In this document: positions 6,151-7,484 of the stretch, one piece after another
Numbering within the stretch: position 1 is the stretch's first letter
Layout of the letters: each line of letters begins with the position of its first letter
Source: CAYLLT01 sp964591605
GTDB lineage: Bacteria; Planctomycetota; Phycisphaerae; UBA1845; PWPN01
Assembly: GCA_964591605.1 (NCBI GenBank)
Contig: CAZQEN010000370.1
Location: 1 to 7,484, forward strand
Length of the DNA: 7,484 bases
Direction of reading: 5' to 3'
Translations under genes and position numbers: made by a program
Notes under the pieces: generated by a model
Database searches by the model: none
What the model was told of the DNA's origin: nothing
The model's input: only the letters and a program-made list of their open reading frames with translations

Positions 6151-6657
6151 ATGAGCTGGGACGTAATGGTATTCAACGCGAGTGCGACCCGGTACGCTCC
6201 CATGGAGCTCCTGGAGCAGTGGAAGCGCGGCTGGCGTCCCGAACCGCTCGGAAGCTGGCCAGAGATCAGAGACAAGATCACCGCGTGTCTTCCTGAATTT
6301 GAGTGGCCGGAGCCTCTCTCACAGGAGCAAGTGGAACTGTATCGGCGGGTCACGTTCGATGGATGTGGGCGGGAGTTTACACCTTCAAACACGGGTATGT
6401 ACCGCGGCGATTTCACGTTGGAGATAACTGAGCCCTCAGAACACCCGGTTCTGTACCTGACCATCAACGTTCGGCGTGGAGCCGGGGGTAACCCCATTCC
6501 AACCCTGACGCACCTCGCGAAGACATGCGGCTGGGCCTTGATGGACATGAGCGCAGGAGAGTGGATCGATCTTGAGAAAACCACATGTGCTGGTTGGGAT
6601 GGGTTTATCAATTCGTGTGATCAGCCGCTCTCCGAACCGGAAGCGGGTGAGGGTTAA
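6151..6657 (+). CDS. Hypothetical protein, MSWDV-type family
   Basis: This 168-aa protein has no function I can name. It begins MSWDVMVFN, has RPEPLGSWPEIRDKI at about 29-43, a beta-rich middle (GDFTLEITEP, VLYLTINVRRGAGG) and GWALMDMSAGEWID near the end. The same order of words (MSWD, RPxPIGxRxEI, hydrophobic strand, VRGG, ALD) occurs in a widespread group of small uncharacterised bacterial proteins that I recall as MSWDIFVQDLP-type; some look like immunity proteins, which is only an impression. There is no signal peptide or membrane segment. The ATG starts one base after the ahcY stop with no ribosome site at normal distance (GGAG lies 16 bases away), so translation is probably coupled to ahcY. 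Codon use looks more mixed than in ahcY, which suggests later arrival in this operon. The last residues (SEPEAGEG) are acidic and probably disordered. Confidence 0.8.
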   Translation: MSWDVMVFNASATRYAPMELLEQWKRGWRPEPLGSWPEIRDKITACLPEFEWPEPLSQEQVELYRRVTFDGCGREFTPSNTGMYRGDFTLEITEPSEHPVLYLTINVRRGAGGNPIPTLTHLAKTCGWALMDMSAGEWIDLEKTTCAGWDGFINSCDQPLSEPEAGEG

Positions 6658-6699
6658 TCACCGGCAGACCACACCCGCGCCGGCATAGAAGCCCAGATT

Positions 6700-6704
6700 G
6701 GAGG
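6700..6704 (+). promoter_or_regulatory. Shine-Dalgarno of the broken HTH gene
   Basis: GGAGG lies seven bases before the GTG at 6712. It is a near-ideal ribosome site and fixes GTG as the start of the ancestral antitoxin-like gene. The translation signals are intact even though the reading frame downstream is broken. Confidence 0.7.
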
Positions 6705-6711
6705 GATAACA

Positions 6712-7045
6712 GTGAGTCGCGCCCATGAGAGCATGACCGTGGGGCAACAAATCAGAGTCGGGCTTGAGGAGGCGCTTGCCCATGCGCGAGGCGAGTTGAC
6801 GCTGGTGACTACAACTCTGCCGTTGCCGCCTCCAGCCTTGAACGCGGCGGGCGTCACGCGAATCCGCAAGCGTCTCCGCATGTCTCAAGGTGTCTTTGCC
6901 GCCGCCCTTGATTTCTCGCCCAAAACAGTCCAGAGCTGAGAGCAGGGGATCCGCCAGCCCAACCAAGGCGCTGCTTCGCCAGCTCGAAATCTTCGACCGC
7001 AGCCCGGAGATTGTCGCGACATTGCTCGGACGCAACGGACGAGGT
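6712..7045 (+). pseudogene. Broken HigA/NadS-like HTH antitoxin or regulator
   Basis: From GTG 6712 the frame encodes 75 residues: IRVGLEEALAHARGEL, a proline-rich linker, then an HTH of the XRE type (VTRIRKRLRMSQGVFAAALDFSPKTVQS) that stops at TGA 6937-6939. Relatives continue SPKTVQSWEQG, so this TGA stands where TGG (Trp) is expected. Past the stop the same frame gives EQGIRQP, then the family-like sequence resumes one frame over from 6962 (TKALLRQLEIFDRSPEIVATLL). One extra A in the AA at 6961-6962 explains the shift. Repairing both gives about 111 aa, a normal length for this family. Other genes here end in TGA, so TGA is not read as Trp. The second frame stays open to 7162, but recognisable sequence ends near 7045. 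It may be a decayed antitoxin orphaned from its toxin; no RelE/HigB-like toxin lies next to it. A truncated 75-aa product could still be made. Confidence 0.75.
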
Positions 7046-7085
7046 CAGTCCCCAGGAATCGACCCCGCGAAGAGAGAGCAAGCCA

Positions 7086-7373
7086 ATGGGGATCGCCACA
7101 AAAGGCAGCAGCGTCATCACCGTCCACGACGCGAAGTACCGATGGGTCGTCTCCGGCAATGACGGCTTTCTTGATCTCGTGATCGAGACGGCCGAGGGGC
7201 ACGGCCAACGGCTCGTGATCCAGCTCGATTACGAAATGGGCCAGATCACGCCGCGATTCGTGCGGCAGTTGATTCTCACCGGTCTGGCGACGGGTTGGAC
7301 CCCCTCTACTCGCGCCCGGCAGATCTACGTGCGCCTCATTAGAAAACAGCTTATTCCGATCGAAGCGCTGTAG
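7086..7373 (+). CDS. Small hypothetical protein, ITV-YRWVVS family
   Basis: This 95-aa protein of unknown function begins MGIATKGSSVITVHDAKYRW and continues with strands VVSGNDGFLDLVIE and GQRLVIQLDY, then ITPRFVRQLILTGLATGWTP near the end. I recall this layout (N-terminal ITVDG-YRW strand pair, a variable middle, and a C-terminal VTPxxVxxxIxxALxxGWxP helix) from many uncharacterised small proteins of planctomycetes and other bacteria. No catalytic motif, signal peptide or membrane segment is visible. An open frame reaches back to 7011, but the conserved part starts at the ATG at 7086, with a purine-rich GAGAGAG (7072-7078) seven bases upstream as a modest ribosome site. The upstream part of that frame overlaps the decayed HTH gene and is not family-like. 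The stop is TAG at 7371-7373. Confidence 0.75.
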   Translation: MGIATKGSSVITVHDAKYRWVVSGNDGFLDLVIETAEGHGQRLVIQLDYEMGQITPRFVRQLILTGLATGWTPSTRARQIYVRLIRKQLIPIEAL

Positions 7374-7438
7374 AGACGAGCCCACAGCGATTGCCGGACA
7401 CCGTTACCTGTCGAAGCCGGGCGTGAAGCTGTCGAGAG

Positions 7439-7480
7439 GCGCCCAAACCCAGCCACCTGTGAGCGCCCCAAACCCAGCCA
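7439..7480. repeat. Imperfect direct repeat at the window edge
   Basis: GCGCCCAAACCCAGCCA (7439-7455) recurs as GCGCCCCAAACCCAGCCA (7463-7480), one base longer, with a start-to-start distance of 24 bp. The sequence ends four bases later, so I cannot tell whether this is a chance pair, the edge of a tandem array or part of a coding repeat. Nothing else is visible between 7374 and the end. Confidence 0.6.
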
Positions 7481-7484
7481 TCGA

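Noticed and set aside
4605..6611. 668-aa open frame on the minus strand across ahcY
   Set aside because: It is the antisense shadow of ahcY and the following gene, with low-complexity valine/aspartate/glycine content typical of reversed GC-rich codons. ahcY on the plus strand is certain.
6712..7162. Reading TGA at 6937 as tryptophan through an altered genetic code
   Set aside because: ahcY and the ArsR fusion both end at TGA, and a frameshift at 6961 would still break the gene.

Overview
The window is GC-rich bacterial DNA with a heavy load of short palindromic and tandem repeats between genes. That repeat style, the FixL/FixJ-type genes and the two small hypothetical families near the right end remind me of planctomycete (Phycisphaerae-like) genomes. 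This placement is an inference from memory and no marker gene in the window proves it.

Left part (1-3013): an array of 44-bp repeats, each holding a perfect 9-bp-stem hairpin, lies just past the 3' end of a minus-strand two-component operon. The operon encodes a soluble histidine kinase with three PAS domains (708 aa), followed with a GTGA stop/start overlap by a FixJ-type response regulator (receiver plus LuxR HTH). The sensed signal and the target genes cannot be read from the sequence.

Middle (3014-6149): a roughly 500-bp divergent intergenic region contains a strong G-quadruplex motif (minus strand) and a good sigma70-like promoter. The promoter faces right and has a small inverted repeat at its predicted start site. 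It drives an ArsR-HTH/SAM-methyltransferase-domain fusion followed by ahcY (S-adenosylhomocysteine hydrolase). The pairing resembles the SahR-type arrangement, in which an ArsR-family protein with a methyltransferase-like domain senses S-adenosylhomocysteine and controls the methionine cycle. The 230-bp gap between the two genes is unusual: it holds a 71-bp palindromic element with two mutually exclusive inner hairpins, then six degenerate heptamer repeats ending just before the ahcY ribosome binding site.

Right part (6150-7484): an accessory-looking stretch of small genes. A 168-aa hypothetical protein starts one base after the ahcY stop. Next is a HigA/NadS-like HTH antitoxin gene broken by a TGG-to-TGA nonsense change and a one-base frameshift. 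A 95-aa hypothetical protein follows, and an imperfect direct repeat lies at the window edge. No RNA genes, CRISPR arrays, transposase genes or complete mobile elements were found.
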